64,000 bases of DNA from an uncultured Eubacteriales bacterium (lineage in GTDB: Bacteria > Bacillota > Clostridia > Christensenellales > Borkfalkiaceae): the NCBI GenBank assembly GCA_905207235.1, contig CAJLKN010000001.1:1-64000 (forward strand), read 5' to 3'. Shown in pieces: positions 42,098 to 51,493 of this stretch; positions within the stretch are counted from its first letter, which is position 1; each line of letters starts with the position of its first letter. The notes under the pieces were generated by a model. That model was not told the origin of the DNA. It worked only from the letters and a program-made list of their open reading frames with translations, and searched no databases. A program made the translations under genes and the position numbers.

Positions 42098-42148
42098 ATG
42101 CTTATTCCCGACGCTAAAATTGAGCTCATTTTGATCGGGAATAAGCAT
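42098..42148 (-). terminator. Terminator after the aldo/keto reductase gene
   Basis: A 14-bp perfect stem (ATGCTTATTCCCGA/TCGGGAATAAGCAT) with a 23-nt loop, 17 nt past the stop. The T run on the minus strand is short. Confidence 0.7.
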
Positions 42149-42164
42149 AAATAAGACATTAATA

Positions 42165-43145
42165 TTACCAGTTATCGTGAACGGACTTTCTTATATATTT
42201 GTTGTATATTTCGGTAACGCCCTTCATCTGTTCTGTCGATAAAGCAGGTATTTCAGCCGCCTTTACGTTGCCGAGCACCTGTTCCGCTCTGCTCGCGCCC
42301 GGAATAACGGCGCTCACTTCGTTGTGCATCAATATCCAGCGCAAAGCATACGGCGCGAGGCTTTCGGTATTGAACAGCTTTTTAAGCTCTTCAACCGCCT
42401 GCAAACCTGTATCGTAATCAACGCCGGAGAAAGTTTCTCCTTTATCGAAAGATTCGCCGTGCCTGTTATAATTTCTGTGGTCGCGTTGACCGAATACAGT
42501 GTCTTTTGAGAACTTTCCCGTCAACAGACCGCTCGCCAAAGGAACGCGGGCAAGAATGCCTATATCTTTCTCTTTTGCCTTGGGAAGCAATTCTTCGGCA
42601 GGTTTTAACCTGAACATATTGAAAATGACTTCAATAGCGGAGATATTGTATTCCATTGCCTGAAGACCTTCGCTTACTTTTTCCACACTTACGCCGTAAG
42701 CGGCAATTTTACCCTTTTTTACGATTTTATCTATACCCGCAAAAAGGTCGTCTTTATAATAAACAGCCGTGGGCGGGCAATGCAGGAGAACCATGTCGAG
42801 TTGCTCAACGCCTAAACGTTTAAGGCTGTTATCTATAAAATTTTCTATATTTTCGGGCGTATATCCCTCTGCCGTATGAGGATTGAGACCTCTACCGCAC
42901 TTCGTAACGACATAAAGATTATTTTTATGCTGTTTTATAAATTTTCCTATGGTCAATTCGCTGTTGCCTTTGTTATAAATGTCGGCAGTGTCAATAAGGT
43001 TAATTCCGCAGTCGGCGCTCGTTTCAAGAATGCGCATTGCCTCCTCTTCATTGAAAGGCTCGCCCCATTTTGTTCCGAGTTGCCACGTTCCGAGACCTAT
43101 TTCGCTTACCATTTTATTTGTCTTACCGAATTTTCTGAAAATCAT
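42165..43145 (-). CDS. Aldo/keto reductase
   Basis: 326 residues from ATG 43145, chosen for its RBS (CAGGAG) and because the family begins here (FRKFGKTNKMVSEIGLGTW); an in-frame ATG 39 codons upstream is not needed. The TIM-barrel shows the catalytic Asp-Tyr-Lys-His pattern: LIDTADIYNKG, VTKCG, MVLLHCP. The NADPH site is LASGLLTGKF ... IPGASRAEQV. Substrate is unknown; the family reduces aldehydes and ketones. Confidence 0.9.
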   Translation of the reverse strand: MIFRKFGKTNKMVSEIGLGTWQLGTKWGEPFNEEEAMRILETSADCGINLIDTADIYNKGNSELTIGKFIKQHKNNLYVVTKCGRGLNPHTAEGYTPENIENFIDNSLKRLGVEQLDMVLLHCPPTAVYYKDDLFAGIDKIVKKGKIAAYGVSVEKVSEGLQAMEYNISAIEVIFNMFRLKPAEELLPKAKEKDIGILARVPLASGLLTGKFSKDTVFGQRDHRNYNRHGESFDKGETFSGVDYDTGLQAVEELKKLFNTESLAPYALRWILMHNEVSAVIPGASRAEQVLGNVKAAEIPALSTEQMKGVTEIYNKYIRKSVHDNW

Positions 43146-43273
43146 AAAAATTACTCCTGTTGCCAATGAATTTCCTGTATTTATTATAATAATTAACGCA
43201 ATTTTGTCAAGAACAAGCTGTTTTTTTATATGCAGAGTGTTATCCAACATCCCATAATGCAATTACTTATAAT

Positions 43274-44596
43274 TCAGGTACTTTCAACCATTTTCGTGCT
43301 ATGTTTTCTATTATTTGTAATTAAATTTAGTATTATAATTAATATAAATGTGGCTGTTTCCGACGCCAAAAAAGATAGCCACAGACCGACAATGCCAAAT
43401 AAATACGAAAACAGCATGGCGAATATTGATATAAAAATTATTCCCCTGCATATTGCTATAACGGAAGATTGTACCGCTTTACCCGTTGCACTATAAAATC
43501 CTGCCATCACAATATTGACGGATACAAATAAAAATCCCAGAAAATACAGTCTCATGCCTTCGCCGGCATATCTCTCAAGCTCTGCCGATTGCTTGCTATT
43601 AAATATTCCCACTAAATTTTTTGATAACAACATTATTGTCAATATAAGAAGTATGGCAATTATTATCGATATTTTTAGCGATTGAAGCAGAATAACTTTT
43701 TTCTCTTTAATGTTTTGTGTACCATGACTTATACTCGCCAACGGCTGTAAACCCTGTGAAACACCGTTAAACAGCGAAGTACCGATGAGAGCAATATTAG
43801 CTATAATTCCGTATGCTGCAACAGCCTTATTCCCGATTAATTTTAACAGAATAAAATTAAACACAAGCGTTGTAACAGCGTTGGATATCTCCCCCACAAA
43901 CGAAACTACGCCTAATTTGCAAGCCGCCAGCAATTTTTTTATTGACGGCAATACCATTACAAATGCGATATTATTTTTCGAAGATAAATAGTGAAAAAGA
44001 CATATCAACATGCTTACAACAGGCGATAAGCCGGTTGCAAGCGCGGCTCCTGCCATCCCCATCTGCAGCGGAAACATAAATACGTAGTCAAATACAATAT
44101 TAAAAATTCCGCTTACTATAGTTGCCGCCATCGCAATGCCTGGCGCATTATCATTTCTTACAAAGGCTGTCATTGTATAATTCAGCATAAAGAAAGGCGC
44201 AAAACATAAAACTATCTTAGTATAGGTTGAGCCCGTGGCAAGAATAATTTCATCTGCGCCCAACATTGTGAGTAGTTGTTTGGGTAAAAAAACGCCTAAA
44301 GCCACAAAAATCAGACTTATAAGCAATATAGAATTAATCGAATTTGCGAAATAAAGATTTGCATTTTCTTTATCTACGCATCTGATTATAGAATAATTTA
44401 TTGCCGAACCTATGCCTATCATAGAGCCAATGGCATTAATCATACCGTATATCGGCAAAACGAGATTTAATGCGGTTATTCCGTTAGTCCCTTCTTTAGC
44501 GGAAATGAAAATAGTATCTGCCAAAATATAAAGTGAAGTACTGACCATTCCAAGCACATTCGTCAGTATATATTTGTTCAATTTCTTTTTAATCAT
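43274..44596 (-). CDS. MATE-family efflux transporter, MepA-like
   Basis: 440 residues from ATG 44596, which has GGAGG just upstream; a frame-compatible earlier ATG overlaps the terminator and is unlikely. About twelve hydrophobic helices fill the chain, with the MATE repeat pattern (DTIFISAKEGTNGITALNLVLPI, split over helices 1-2). Such transporters export cationic compounds using Na+ or H+ gradients. The leader carries a probable guanidine-IV riboswitch, a class found upstream of mepA genes in Clostridia. Guanidinium or related cations are therefore likely substrates or inducers; inference. Confidence 0.88.
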   Translation of the reverse strand: MIKKKLNKYILTNVLGMVSTSLYILADTIFISAKEGTNGITALNLVLPIYGMINAIGSMIGIGSAINYSIIRCVDKENANLYFANSINSILLISLIFVALGVFLPKQLLTMLGADEIILATGSTYTKIVLCFAPFFMLNYTMTAFVRNDNAPGIAMAATIVSGIFNIVFDYVFMFPLQMGMAGAALATGLSPVVSMLICLFHYLSSKNNIAFVMVLPSIKKLLAACKLGVVSFVGEISNAVTTLVFNFILLKLIGNKAVAAYGIIANIALIGTSLFNGVSQGLQPLASISHGTQNIKEKKVILLQSLKISIIIAILLILTIMLLSKNLVGIFNSKQSAELERYAGEGMRLYFLGFLFVSVNIVMAGFYSATGKAVQSSVIAICRGIIFISIFAMLFSYLFGIVGLWLSFLASETATFILIIILNLITNNRKHSTKMVEST

Positions 44597-44608
44597 ATTA
44601 CCTCCAAC

Positions 44609-44666
44609 AAAAAAAGGCATCCCTGTTTATAGCTTCAAAGACCTACGCTATAAACATGAATGCCTT
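44609..44666 (-). terminator. Attenuator terminator in the MATE leader
   Basis: A long stem (AAGGCAT..TGTTTATAGC against GCTATAAACA...ATGCCTT) is followed by TTTTTTT, directly before the MATE RBS. Its 5' arm shares AAGGCATTC with the aptamer's second hairpin, so the two folds exclude each other. Confidence 0.8.
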
Positions 44667-44690
44667 TACATTCGCTACCCGGTGGTAGTT
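44658..44690 (-). promoter_or_regulatory. Probable guanidine-IV (mepA) riboswitch aptamer
   Basis: Minus strand: hairpin 1 is CTACC-ACC-GGGTAG and hairpin 2 is GAATG-TAAAGG-CATTC, two nt apart. The CC of loop 1 can pair with the GG of loop 2. The arrangement (two small hairpins with loop-loop contact, a terminator that consumes the second hairpin, a MATE gene downstream) fits my recollection of guanidine-IV. The consensus could not be checked, so the class is tentative. Confidence 0.55.
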
Positions 44691-44722
44691 TTATATTCAA
44701 ATTTTTGTCCGATTTTTTAATT

Positions 44723-44751
44723 ATTCTATCAATTAAAGAGACGATTGTCAA
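44723..44751 (-). promoter_or_regulatory. Promoter of the MATE gene
   Basis: TTGACA and TAGAAT 17 bp apart on the minus strand, about 35 nt before the first aptamer hairpin. Confidence 0.75.
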
Positions 44752-44842
44752 ATGGATAATACAACCAGTTCAGATAATTAATAATAAATTAAAAATTTAG
44801 CTTTCAGCTTCGATGATAATTAAATTTCAACAAATCTCTTTT

Positions 44843-44925
44843 GGTTGTATACCTCTGTTTACGCCTTGTGCGGCAAGCACGGTTGACTGCCAAAGCCGAG
44901 AATTTTTAAGCTGTCTAATACAACC
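44843..44925. repeat. Possible third, divergent copy of the tRNA-associated repeat
   Basis: Contains TGCCAAAGCCGA (44888-44899), identical to part of the repeat at 3034 and 4117, with loosely similar sequence to its left (GTGCGGCAAGCAC). The segment is bounded by an inverted repeat GGTTGTAT/ATACAACC. Like copy 2 it lies downstream of a tRNA-Leu gene, beyond the terminator. Confidence 0.4.
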
Positions 44926-44982
44926 TATTTCGCGTCTTTTTGCCTATTAAACCCTCAGATATTTTTACTAGAACAAAAAATG

Positions 44983-45013
44983 AAATAGGACGAGATTTGC
45001 TCTCGTCCTATTT
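44983..45013 (-). terminator. Terminator of tRNA-Leu(CAG)
   Basis: A 13-bp perfect stem (AAATAGGACGAGA/TCTCGTCCTATTT), 4 nt after the CCA end on the minus strand. Confidence 0.85.
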
Positions 45014-45017
45014 TATT

Positions 45018-45100
45018 TGGTGCGGATAACAGGAGTTGAACCTGCACGGTCGCCCACAGGAACCTGAAACCTGCGCGTCTGCCAATTCCGCCATATCCGC
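45018..45100 (-). tRNA. tRNA-Leu, anticodon CAG, CCA encoded
   Basis: 83 nt. Acceptor GCGGATA/TATCCGC, discriminator A, CCA encoded. The anticodon arm CAGGT-TTCAGGT-TCCTG gives CAG, with a T-T mismatch closing the loop. The D and T arms are nearly identical to those of tRNA-Leu(AAG). Confidence 0.94.
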
Positions 45101-45112
45101 ATAACGTAAGTG

Positions 45113-45141
45113 ATTATAATTTAATTTATAATCAAAGTCAA
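45113..45141 (-). promoter_or_regulatory. Promoter of tRNA-Leu(CAG)
   Basis: TTGACT and TATAAT 17 bp apart on the minus strand, 12 nt before the tRNA. Confidence 0.7.
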
Positions 45142-45150
45142 GTGAATTTG

Positions 45151-45183
45151 TGTCGGCGGCGCAAAAATTTAACGCCGCCGACA
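45151..45183 (-). terminator. Hairpin at the end of the his operon
   Basis: An 11-bp G+C-rich stem (TGTCGGCGGCG/CGCCGCCGACA) about 9 nt past the hisIE stop. The minus-strand tail lacks a T run, so it may be a processing or partial termination signal. Confidence 0.6.
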
Positions 45184-45191
45184 TTATACAT

Positions 45192-45839
45192 TTATTTCAT
45201 TTTTTGCTGTTTTACCTTGTGGTCAATGATGTGGCGTTTGGCAAGCTCACCCTTCACTTCTGAAGGTTTGATTCCCATCTGAACCATAAGAACCATTACG
45301 TGATAACACAAATCGGCTATTTCGAAAACCGTTTCAGCCTTATCGCCACCTTTTCCCGCAACAATTACTTCGGTGCATTCTTCCCCGACTTTTTTAAGAA
45401 TTTTATCTATACCCTGCTCAAATAGGTAAGTAGTATAAGAATTTTCCGGCTTGTCGCGCATTCTCCCCTCAAGAAGTTCATAAAGGCCGTCAATCGAAAA
45501 TTGAGGAATTTCGTCATTTGTATACACGAAATCGTTGAAGCAACTGTCCGTCCCTAGATGACATGCAGGACCGTCTTTTATAACCTCGACTGTAAGGGCG
45601 TCTTTATCGCAGTCGCATTTAATCGAAACGATATGCTGAAAATTCCCGCTCGTTTCGCCCTTTCGCCAAAGTTTTTTGCGGCTGCGCGAATAGAAGCACG
45701 TTTTGCCCTCTTTCATGCTTATTTCAAGACTTTCGCGGTTCATGTATGCGACAGTTAAAACTTTTTTAGTATAATAATCGGTTACAACGGCGGGAATGAG
45801 ACCGTTTGCATCGAACTTCAATTGATCTGCGTTAATCAT
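45192..45839 (-). CDS. hisI: Phosphoribosyl-AMP cyclohydrolase / phosphoribosyl-ATP pyrophosphatase
   Basis: 215-residue HisI-HisE fusion that carries out steps 2 and 3 of histidine synthesis. The HisI half (1-110) has [31 protein letters not shown] and the zinc-binding CDCDKD. The HisE half (about 120-210) has [19 protein letters not shown]. It is the last gene of the operon and overlaps hisF by 4 nt. Confidence 0.96.
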   Translation of the reverse strand: MINADQLKFDANGLIPAVVTDYYTKKVLTVAYMNRESLEISMKEGKTCFYSRSRKKLWRKGETSGNFQHIVSIKCDCDKDALTVEVIKDGPACHLGTDSCFNDFVYTNDEIPQFSIDGLYELLEGRMRDKPENSYTTYLFEQGIDKILKKVGEECTEVIVAGKGGDKAETVFEIADLCYHVMVLMVQMGIKPSEVKGELAKRHIIDHKVKQQKMK

Positions 45840-46591
45840 AATCTAACCTCTATATCGTTTTGTTTTAAGTAATTTTTAAGATGTTTAATTTCTATTTCGC
45901 CGAAATGAAAGACGGAAGCGCCAAGACCTGCGTCTGCATTGACGCTTTTAAACAAATCGAGAAAATGCTTTTCGCTGCCCGCTCCGCCGCTCGCAACAAC
46001 GGGAATTGTTACTGCTCCGCAAATGGCGTCGAGCATCTCCAGATCGAAGCCTCCCTTGACGCCGTCAGTATCTATGCTGTTGACAACAAGCTCGCCGGCG
46101 CCGTGTTGCTGACCGAATTTCGCCCACGAAACCGCCTCGATATCTGTCTGCACGCGCCCGCCATGGCTGAAAATAGTGAATTTGCCGTCCACTCTTTTTA
46201 CATCCATAGAAAGCACTACGCACTGATCGCCGTATTTTTCTGCCGCAGAATATATCAGATCGGGATTTTTAATAGCTCCGCTGTTTACGCTGACTTTGTC
46301 CGCACCGCTTTTCAATACACGGTCGAAATCTTCGAGACTGTTTATTCCTCCGCCTACCGTGAGAGGTATAAAAACATTTTCCGCCACCTTTTTCAAAACC
46401 TCGGAAAAAAGTTTTCTGCCCTCCGCGCTCGCAGTAATATCGTAAAAAACGAGTTCGTCCGCTCCGCAGTCCGAATAAAACGCTGCAAGTTTGACCGGGT
46501 CGTCAACATCTTTAAGTCCCGTAAAATTTGTACCTTTGACAACCCTGCCGTTCCTTACGTCAAGACAAGGGATAATTCTTTTGGCGAGCAT
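45836..46591 (-). CDS. hisF: Imidazole glycerol phosphate synthase, cyclase subunit
   Basis: 251-residue TIM barrel. Makes imidazole glycerol phosphate and AICAR with HisH. The N-terminal [17 protein letters not shown] holds the catalytic Asp11. The second Asp lies in [11 protein letters not shown], and the phosphate loops are GGGI and SGGAGS. Starts 1 nt after hisA. Confidence 0.96.
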   Translation of the reverse strand: MLAKRIIPCLDVRNGRVVKGTNFTGLKDVDDPVKLAAFYSDCGADELVFYDITASAEGRKLFSEVLKKVAENVFIPLTVGGGINSLEDFDRVLKSGADKVSVNSGAIKNPDLIYSAAEKYGDQCVVLSMDVKRVDGKFTIFSHGGRVQTDIEAVSWAKFGQQHGAGELVVNSIDTDGVKGGFDLEMLDAICGAVTIPVVASGGAGSEKHFLDLFKSVNADAGLGASVFHFGEIEIKHLKNYLKQNDIEVRL

Positions 46592-46592
46592 T

Positions 46593-47312
46593 TTAAATTC
46601 CCTCCCCGATTTTTACGGCTTCGGAAAGATTTATCTTTCCTTCATACAAAGCCTTGCCTAAAATGGCGCCGTAAATATTCATCTCTTTAAGTTTTTTGAT
46701 TTCATCAATGTAAGTTATACCGCCAGAAGCTGTTATATTTAACGATAATGTCTGACATAGTACTTTATAAATCTCTAAATTTGTGCCTTTCAGACCGCCG
46801 TCGCGGCTTATATCGGTATAAATGATATGCCCTACACCCATATCCTGCAACTTTTTGCAAAAACTTATCGCTTCGCAATCCGTCGTTTCAAGCCAGCCGT
46901 TTACGGCAACTTTTCCGTCTTTTGCATCGACGCCGACAGAAATATAATCGCCGTACTTTGCCGCCATTTCGCCTACAAATTGAGGATTTTCTATCGCGAC
47001 TGTTCCGAGTATAACCCTTTTAACTCCGCAATCTATGTAATGTTTTATACGCTCCTCCGTGCGTATTCCTCCGCCGACTTCTACAAACATATCAAGATTT
47101 GTAACTATCTTTTCTATAGTTTTTGCGTTGTCGGTTTTTCCGCTCTTTGCTCCGTCGAGGTCAACCACGTGCATGTAGCCCGCACCGCTGTCTTTAAAAC
47201 TTTTTGCAACATCGACAGGCGAAGACGAATACTTTTTTACCTTATCATAGTCTCCGCGCGTCAGTCTTACAACCTCTCCGCCAATTATATCTATCGCAGG
47301 AAAAATCAACAT
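46593..47312 (-). CDS. hisA: ProFAR isomerase
   Basis: 239-residue TIM barrel from ATG 47312, which directly follows the hisH stop; an earlier TTG would lie inside hisH. Isomerises the aminoaldose ProFAR to the aminoketose PRFAR. FPAIDIIGGEVVRL carries the catalytic Asp. The second half has IIYTDISRDGGLKG with the other Asp, and the phosphate sites are VGGGIRT and ASGGI. Confidence 0.95.
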   Translation of the reverse strand: MLIFPAIDIIGGEVVRLTRGDYDKVKKYSSSPVDVAKSFKDSGAGYMHVVDLDGAKSGKTDNAKTIEKIVTNLDMFVEVGGGIRTEERIKHYIDCGVKRVILGTVAIENPQFVGEMAAKYGDYISVGVDAKDGKVAVNGWLETTDCEAISFCKKLQDMGVGHIIYTDISRDGGLKGTNLEIYKVLCQTLSLNITASGGITYIDEIKKLKEMNIYGAILGKALYEGKINLSEAVKIGEGI

Positions 47313-47313
47313 T

Positions 47314-47931
47314 TCATTCACCAATTTCAGCAAACGCTTTCAAAATTTTCAAGCCCACCTCACCGCTCTTTTCAGGGTGAAACTGCGTTCCGTAAACGTT
47401 TCCCCTAGAAACGATTGCCGTTACATCAATTCCGTATGAAGCAGTCGCCACAAGGTCGCCCTCTTCTTTGCAGACGCCGCAATAAGAGTGAACAAAATAA
47501 ACGTAATCGCCTTCAGATACATATTTCAAAAGCGCATTGTTCTTGTCTTTGATGTTGAGGGAATTCCAGCCCATATGCGGAATTTTCATTCCGCTTATAA
47601 ATTGAGAAAGCGGTCTTGCCTCTCCGTGTATAAGCGAAAGCCCTTCGTGCTCGCCATATTCATACGATTTATCAAACAGAAGCTGCATGCCGAGGCAAAT
47701 TCCGAGCAGCGGCTTGCCCTCAGAGGCAAGTTCTTTTATTTTTTCATCCAGCCCCGTTGAGCGCAGTTTTTCGGCCGCATCGCCGAAAGCACCCACTCCC
47801 GGCAGAATTACTTTGTCGGCAGAGCGTATTTTATTTATATCGCCCGTAACAACGCTTTCCGCCCCGATTTTTTTCAGCGAACAACTCAAAGAAAACAAGT
47901 TGCCCACGCCGTAATCGATTATTGCTATCAT
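47314..47931 (-). CDS. hisH: Imidazole glycerol phosphate synthase, glutaminase subunit
   Basis: 205 residues from ATG 47931, which shares its A with the hisB stop codon. A class I glutamine amidotransferase that feeds ammonia to HisF. The nucleophile is in LLGICLGMQLLF (Cys) and the catalytic His-x-Glu is in GTQFHPEKSG. PGVGAFGDA forms the oxyanion region. The exact overlap with hisB and 1-nt gap to hisA indicate tight coupling. Confidence 0.96.
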   Translation of the reverse strand: MIAIIDYGVGNLFSLSCSLKKIGAESVVTGDINKIRSADKVILPGVGAFGDAAEKLRSTGLDEKIKELASEGKPLLGICLGMQLLFDKSYEYGEHEGLSLIHGEARPLSQFISGMKIPHMGWNSLNIKDKNNALLKYVSEGDYVYFVHSYCGVCKEEGDLVATASYGIDVTAIVSRGNVYGTQFHPEKSGEVGLKILKAFAEIGE

Positions 47932-48542
47932 TAAAGTATCCCTTTGCTTGAAGGTATTTTGTCGCCTTCGACTTTCACAGCAGCTCTCAACGCCCTTGCG
48001 CAGGCCTTGAAGACGCATTCAATTATGTGGTGAGTGTTTTTGCCGTAAAGTTTTACTATATGCAGGGTAATTCTCGCTTCGCGAACAAACGCGAGGAAAA
48101 ATTCTTCGACAAGTTCAGTATCGAACAGTCCGACCTGCCTGCTTTTTACCTCATCGCTCTCGTCGCTGACTTTTGCGCTGGGTATTTCAACGTCGTAATT
48201 GAGCGTTCCCCTGCCGCTTATATCAACGGCGCACATAACGAGGGCTTCATCCATAGGAATGGTTACGTCGGCATAACGGACAATTCCTCTTTTTTCGCCG
48301 AGAGCCTGCAAAAAGGCCTGACCGAGCGCAATTCCCACATCTTCAACCGTATGATGAAAATCTACCTGATAGTCGCCCGTACAGTCCACGTTGAGCGCAA
48401 ACCCGCCATGGACGGCAAATAGCTCCAGCATATGATTGAAAAAGCCGCAATCGGTCTTTATATTATAATCGCCTCCGTCAAGGCAGAGGGAAAGTTTTAT
48501 GTCCGTTTCGCGCGTTTTTCTTTTAATTTCCGCTATTCTCAT
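47931..48542 (-). CDS. hisB: Imidazoleglycerol-phosphate dehydratase
   Basis: 203 residues, the monofunctional plant/Firmicute form without a phosphatase domain. The metal-binding His motifs are visible: FFNHMLE, DFHHTVEDVG, and HHIIE near the end. Catalyses step 7. Overlaps hisC by 4 nt. The missing histidinol-phosphatase is supplied by the PHP gene at 52983-53765. Confidence 0.96.
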   Translation of the reverse strand: MRIAEIKRKTRETDIKLSLCLDGGDYNIKTDCGFFNHMLELFAVHGGFALNVDCTGDYQVDFHHTVEDVGIALGQAFLQALGEKRGIVRYADVTIPMDEALVMCAVDISGRGTLNYDVEIPSAKVSDESDEVKSRQVGLFDTELVEEFFLAFVREARITLHIVKLYGKNTHHIIECVFKACARALRAAVKVEGDKIPSSKGIL

Positions 48543-49603
48543 GTATTTTCCTCCATAACGGACTTTACTGCCGCCAGAAGCGCAGCCGTCTCCTCGTCCG
48601 TGCCGACAGTAATTCTTATAAAATCTTTTATTCTCTCGTCAGAAAAATGCCTTACGAGCACTCCGCGGTTTTTTAACGCCTTGTAAAGGTTTTCGCCTTC
48701 CATCTTCGGCGTTGACGCGAGGACAAAGTTCGCAGATGAAGGAACTACTTCAAAGCCCATTTTTTTAAGCTCTTCGGTAAGTTCAGCTCTCGTAGCTTTA
48801 ATCTTTTTAACTGTAAATTCAAAATATTCGTTATCTTCTATCGCATTCTTTGCGAGCAGCATCGAAACTGTATTGACGTTATACGGGTGAAAAGAATATT
48901 TTACCTTGTTTAGGTCGGCAATGAGCTCTTTATCGGCTATGACAAAGCCAATTCTGCCGCCTGCGAGCGAACGCGATTTGGAAAAAGTGTTTACCGCAAC
49001 GAGATTTTTATATTTTTTTATAAGCGGTATGACATTGCAGTCTTCTCCGAAATCGACATACGCCTGATCGATTATAACGATATTTTTCTCATTTTCGCAG
49101 ATAATCTTTTCAAGCGCCTGTACGGAGAGCGCAATGCCCGTCTGTGCATTAGGGTTTGCCAGCACAACCGTCTTGCCTTTACGGTAATAATCGCTCGCTT
49201 CTATCGAAAAATCTTTCTTTAAGGGAATGTGCTCGACCTCACAGTCGTACATATACGCAAAGACGTCGTAGAACCCGTAAGTTACGTCAGCGTAGCAAAC
49301 TCCTCTTGAACCGTACGCCTGAAAGCAGAACGCCAGAGCCTCATCGGAACCGTTGGTAACAAGAACATTTTGTTCTTCCACCCCGTAATAGGAAGCTATC
49401 GCCGCGACGAGAGGTTTGCATTCAGGGTCGGAATAGCGGTTGAGTTCAGAAAGAACCTCGCGCGTGATTGCATTTACGGCTTTTTCGGACGTATAATACG
49501 GGTTTTCGTTGGTATTCAGTTTTACGTACTTCTTGTCCCTAGGTTGCTCGCCTGGGACATAGGGTGCCATGGCATTTAATTTTGCCGATGCAAACATGCT
49601 CAT
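48539..49603 (-). CDS. hisC: Histidinol-phosphate aminotransferase
   Basis: 354-residue class I/II PLP enzyme. Early KLNTNENPY is typical of HisC. The PLP Lys lies in NTFSKSRSLAGGRIGF and the cofactor-binding Asn-Pro in VLANPNAQTG. The Asp is in IIDQAYVDF, and a late Arg in FIRITVG binds the substrate carboxyl or phosphate. Overlaps hisD by 4 nt. Confidence 0.95.
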   Translation of the reverse strand: MSMFASAKLNAMAPYVPGEQPRDKKYVKLNTNENPYYTSEKAVNAITREVLSELNRYSDPECKPLVAAIASYYGVEEQNVLVTNGSDEALAFCFQAYGSRGVCYADVTYGFYDVFAYMYDCEVEHIPLKKDFSIEASDYYRKGKTVVLANPNAQTGIALSVQALEKIICENEKNIVIIDQAYVDFGEDCNVIPLIKKYKNLVAVNTFSKSRSLAGGRIGFVIADKELIADLNKVKYSFHPYNVNTVSMLLAKNAIEDNEYFEFTVKKIKATRAELTEELKKMGFEVVPSSANFVLASTPKMEGENLYKALKNRGVLVRHFSDERIKDFIRITVGTDEETAALLAAVKSVMEENT

Positions 49604-50874
49604 TTTTCAGTCCTTACGGTTACGCTCTCGGCATGGGCGGTCAGCCCCTCCGACATAGCGAATTCAACTATATCTTTACTGCTCTTTTCAAGTTTTTCTC
49701 TTGTATAGTAAACATATTGAGTGCTCTTTATAAAGTCGTTCACGCCGAGCGCCGAAGCGAATTTTGCCGTTCCGCTCGTGGGCAGGGTGTGATTTGTACC
49801 TGCGTAATAGTCGCCGACGGCTTCGGGTGTATTGTTTCCCAAGAAAACCGAACCTGCGTTGCGCACCTGTTTCAACAATTCAAACGGCTCCTTTACGGCA
49901 AGTTCGAGATGTTCGGGAGCAAGCTCGTCGGAGAGCTCCACTGCCTCATTAAGATTATCAGTTATTATAAGTTTGCAATTATTATCTATCGAGACCCTTG
50001 CTATGTCCCGCCTTGCAAGTTTTTCCAGCCGCCTTTCGAGCGCAACGCTTACCTCTTCGGCAAGTTGCGCGCAGTCGGTTATAAGAACTGCGGTGGCAAG
50101 CTGATCGTGCTCCGCCTGCGAAAGAAGGTCTGCCGCGACATTTTCGGGCACGGCGCTTTCATCTGCAATTATAAGAATTTCAGAGGGGCCTGCAATCATC
50201 TCTATTCCGCATACGCCGAACACAAGTTTCTTTGCCGTCTGAACGTAAATGTTGCCGGGTCCCGTTATTTTATTAACTCTTCTTATAGTCTGCGTACCGA
50301 ACGCAAGCGCCGCGACAGACTGGGCTCCGCCAACCTTATACACTTCGGTAATGCCTGCAATTTTTGCCGCCACAAGCACTTCGGGTTTGATTTTTCCGTT
50401 TTTTAAAGGAGGCGTTACCATAACTATTCTTTCAACACCCGCAATCTTTGCGGGAATTGCATTCATGAGAACGGTTGACGGATAAGCCGCCTTACCGCCC
50501 GGAACGTACAGCCCAGCGCTTTCGAGCGGGGTAATTTTCTGCCCGAGAACGCAGCCGTCCTTTTTAATTTCAAAACCTCCTTTTATCTGAGCTCTGTGAA
50601 ACTCTTCTATATTTGCGGCAGAACGGCGCAAAATCTGCTTGTATTCCTCGCTTACTGCTCTTTCTGCCTCTTCAAACTCCTCTTGAGTTACCGCAAGGTT
50701 TTCAACCGCGGCGCCGTCGAATTTGAGAGTATATTCTTTGAGGGCTTGGTCGCCGCGCTCTCTGACGTCGCGAATAATACCGTTGACGACGGCCTCCACG
50801 GCAGTCGTGTCAAGTATTGAGCGGTTGAGAATTTCGTCTTTATTGTTTTTATTATACTTTACAGGCTTAACCAT
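49600..50874 (-). CDS. hisD: Histidinol dehydrogenase
   Basis: 424 residues. Zinc enzyme that oxidises histidinol to histidine with two NAD+ (last two steps). The signature is clear: [31 protein letters not shown] (zinc ligands Gln-His) and [12 protein letters not shown]. Overlaps hisG by 8 nt. Confidence 0.97.
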   Translation of the reverse strand: MVKPVKYNKNNKDEILNRSILDTTAVEAVVNGIIRDVRERGDQALKEYTLKFDGAAVENLAVTQEEFEEAERAVSEEYKQILRRSAANIEEFHRAQIKGGFEIKKDGCVLGQKITPLESAGLYVPGGKAAYPSTVLMNAIPAKIAGVERIVMVTPPLKNGKIKPEVLVAAKIAGITEVYKVGGAQSVAALAFGTQTIRRVNKITGPGNIYVQTAKKLVFGVCGIEMIAGPSEILIIADESAVPENVAADLLSQAEHDQLATAVLITDCAQLAEEVSVALERRLEKLARRDIARVSIDNNCKLIITDNLNEAVELSDELAPEHLELAVKEPFELLKQVRNAGSVFLGNNTPEAVGDYYAGTNHTLPTSGTAKFASALGVNDFIKSTQYVYYTREKLEKSSKDIVEFAMSEGLTAHAESVTVRTEK

Positions 50875-51493
50875 TTTTTACCTCGTCGGAAAGTTTGCCC
50901 GCAAGGGCAAGAATTTCTGCATTTTTGAATTTGAAAGACGCCTTGTTTGCAATCAGTCTGGCGCTTATGGGAAAAATCTCTTCAAAAACTTTTAAATTGT
51001 TCTCTTTAAGAGTTGTGCCCGTTTCAACTATATCGACTATGACGTCGGACATGCCGAGTATGGGTGCGAGCTCAATAGAGCCGTTGAGCTTTATAATTTC
51101 TATGTCTCTGCCGAGATTTTCATAATAATTGCGCGCAACGTTGACAAATTTAGTCGCAACCCTCAATGGTCTTGAAGTATCGTCGTACCAATCGGCCTTT
51201 GCCGCGACACACATGCGACACCTGCCCATTTTAAGATCTAAAAGTTCGTAAACGTTGGGTGAAGCGTCCTCGAGGATATCTTTTCCCACGACGCCTATGT
51301 CCGCGGCGCCGAGCTCGACATATACGGCTACGTCTGAGGGCTTTACCCAGAAATAGCTAACTCCGCCCTTCTCGTCGCGGAAGATAAGTTTTCTGCTGTT
51401 CTCATCATATTCCGAACACTCATATCCCACTTTTTTAAGCAGCGAGTAAACCTTTTCGCCCAACCTGCCCTTTGGCAAAGCAATATTCAACAT
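50867..51493 (-). CDS. hisG: ATP phosphoribosyltransferase, short form
   Basis: 208 residues. First and rate-limiting step of the pathway. The short form lacks the C-terminal regulatory domain and needs HisZ, encoded directly upstream. ALPKGRLGEKV opens the chain. The PRPP loop region contains DIVETGTTLKENNL. Overlaps hisZ by 7 nt. Confidence 0.95.
   Translation of the reverse strand: MLNIALPKGRLGEKVYSLLKKVGYECSEYDENSRKLIFRDEKGGVSYFWVKPSDVAVYVELGAADIGVVGKDILEDASPNVYELLDLKMGRCRMCVAAKADWYDDTSRPLRVATKFVNVARNYYENLGRDIEIIKLNGSIELAPILGMSDVIVDIVETGTTLKENNLKVFEEIFPISARLIANKASFKFKNAEILALAGKLSDEVKNG

Noticed and set aside
44860..44910. Second c-di-GMP riboswitch, suggested by GGTTGACTGCCAAAGCC
   Set aside because: The GGGACGCAAAGCC core and the GAAA hairpin are missing on both strands.
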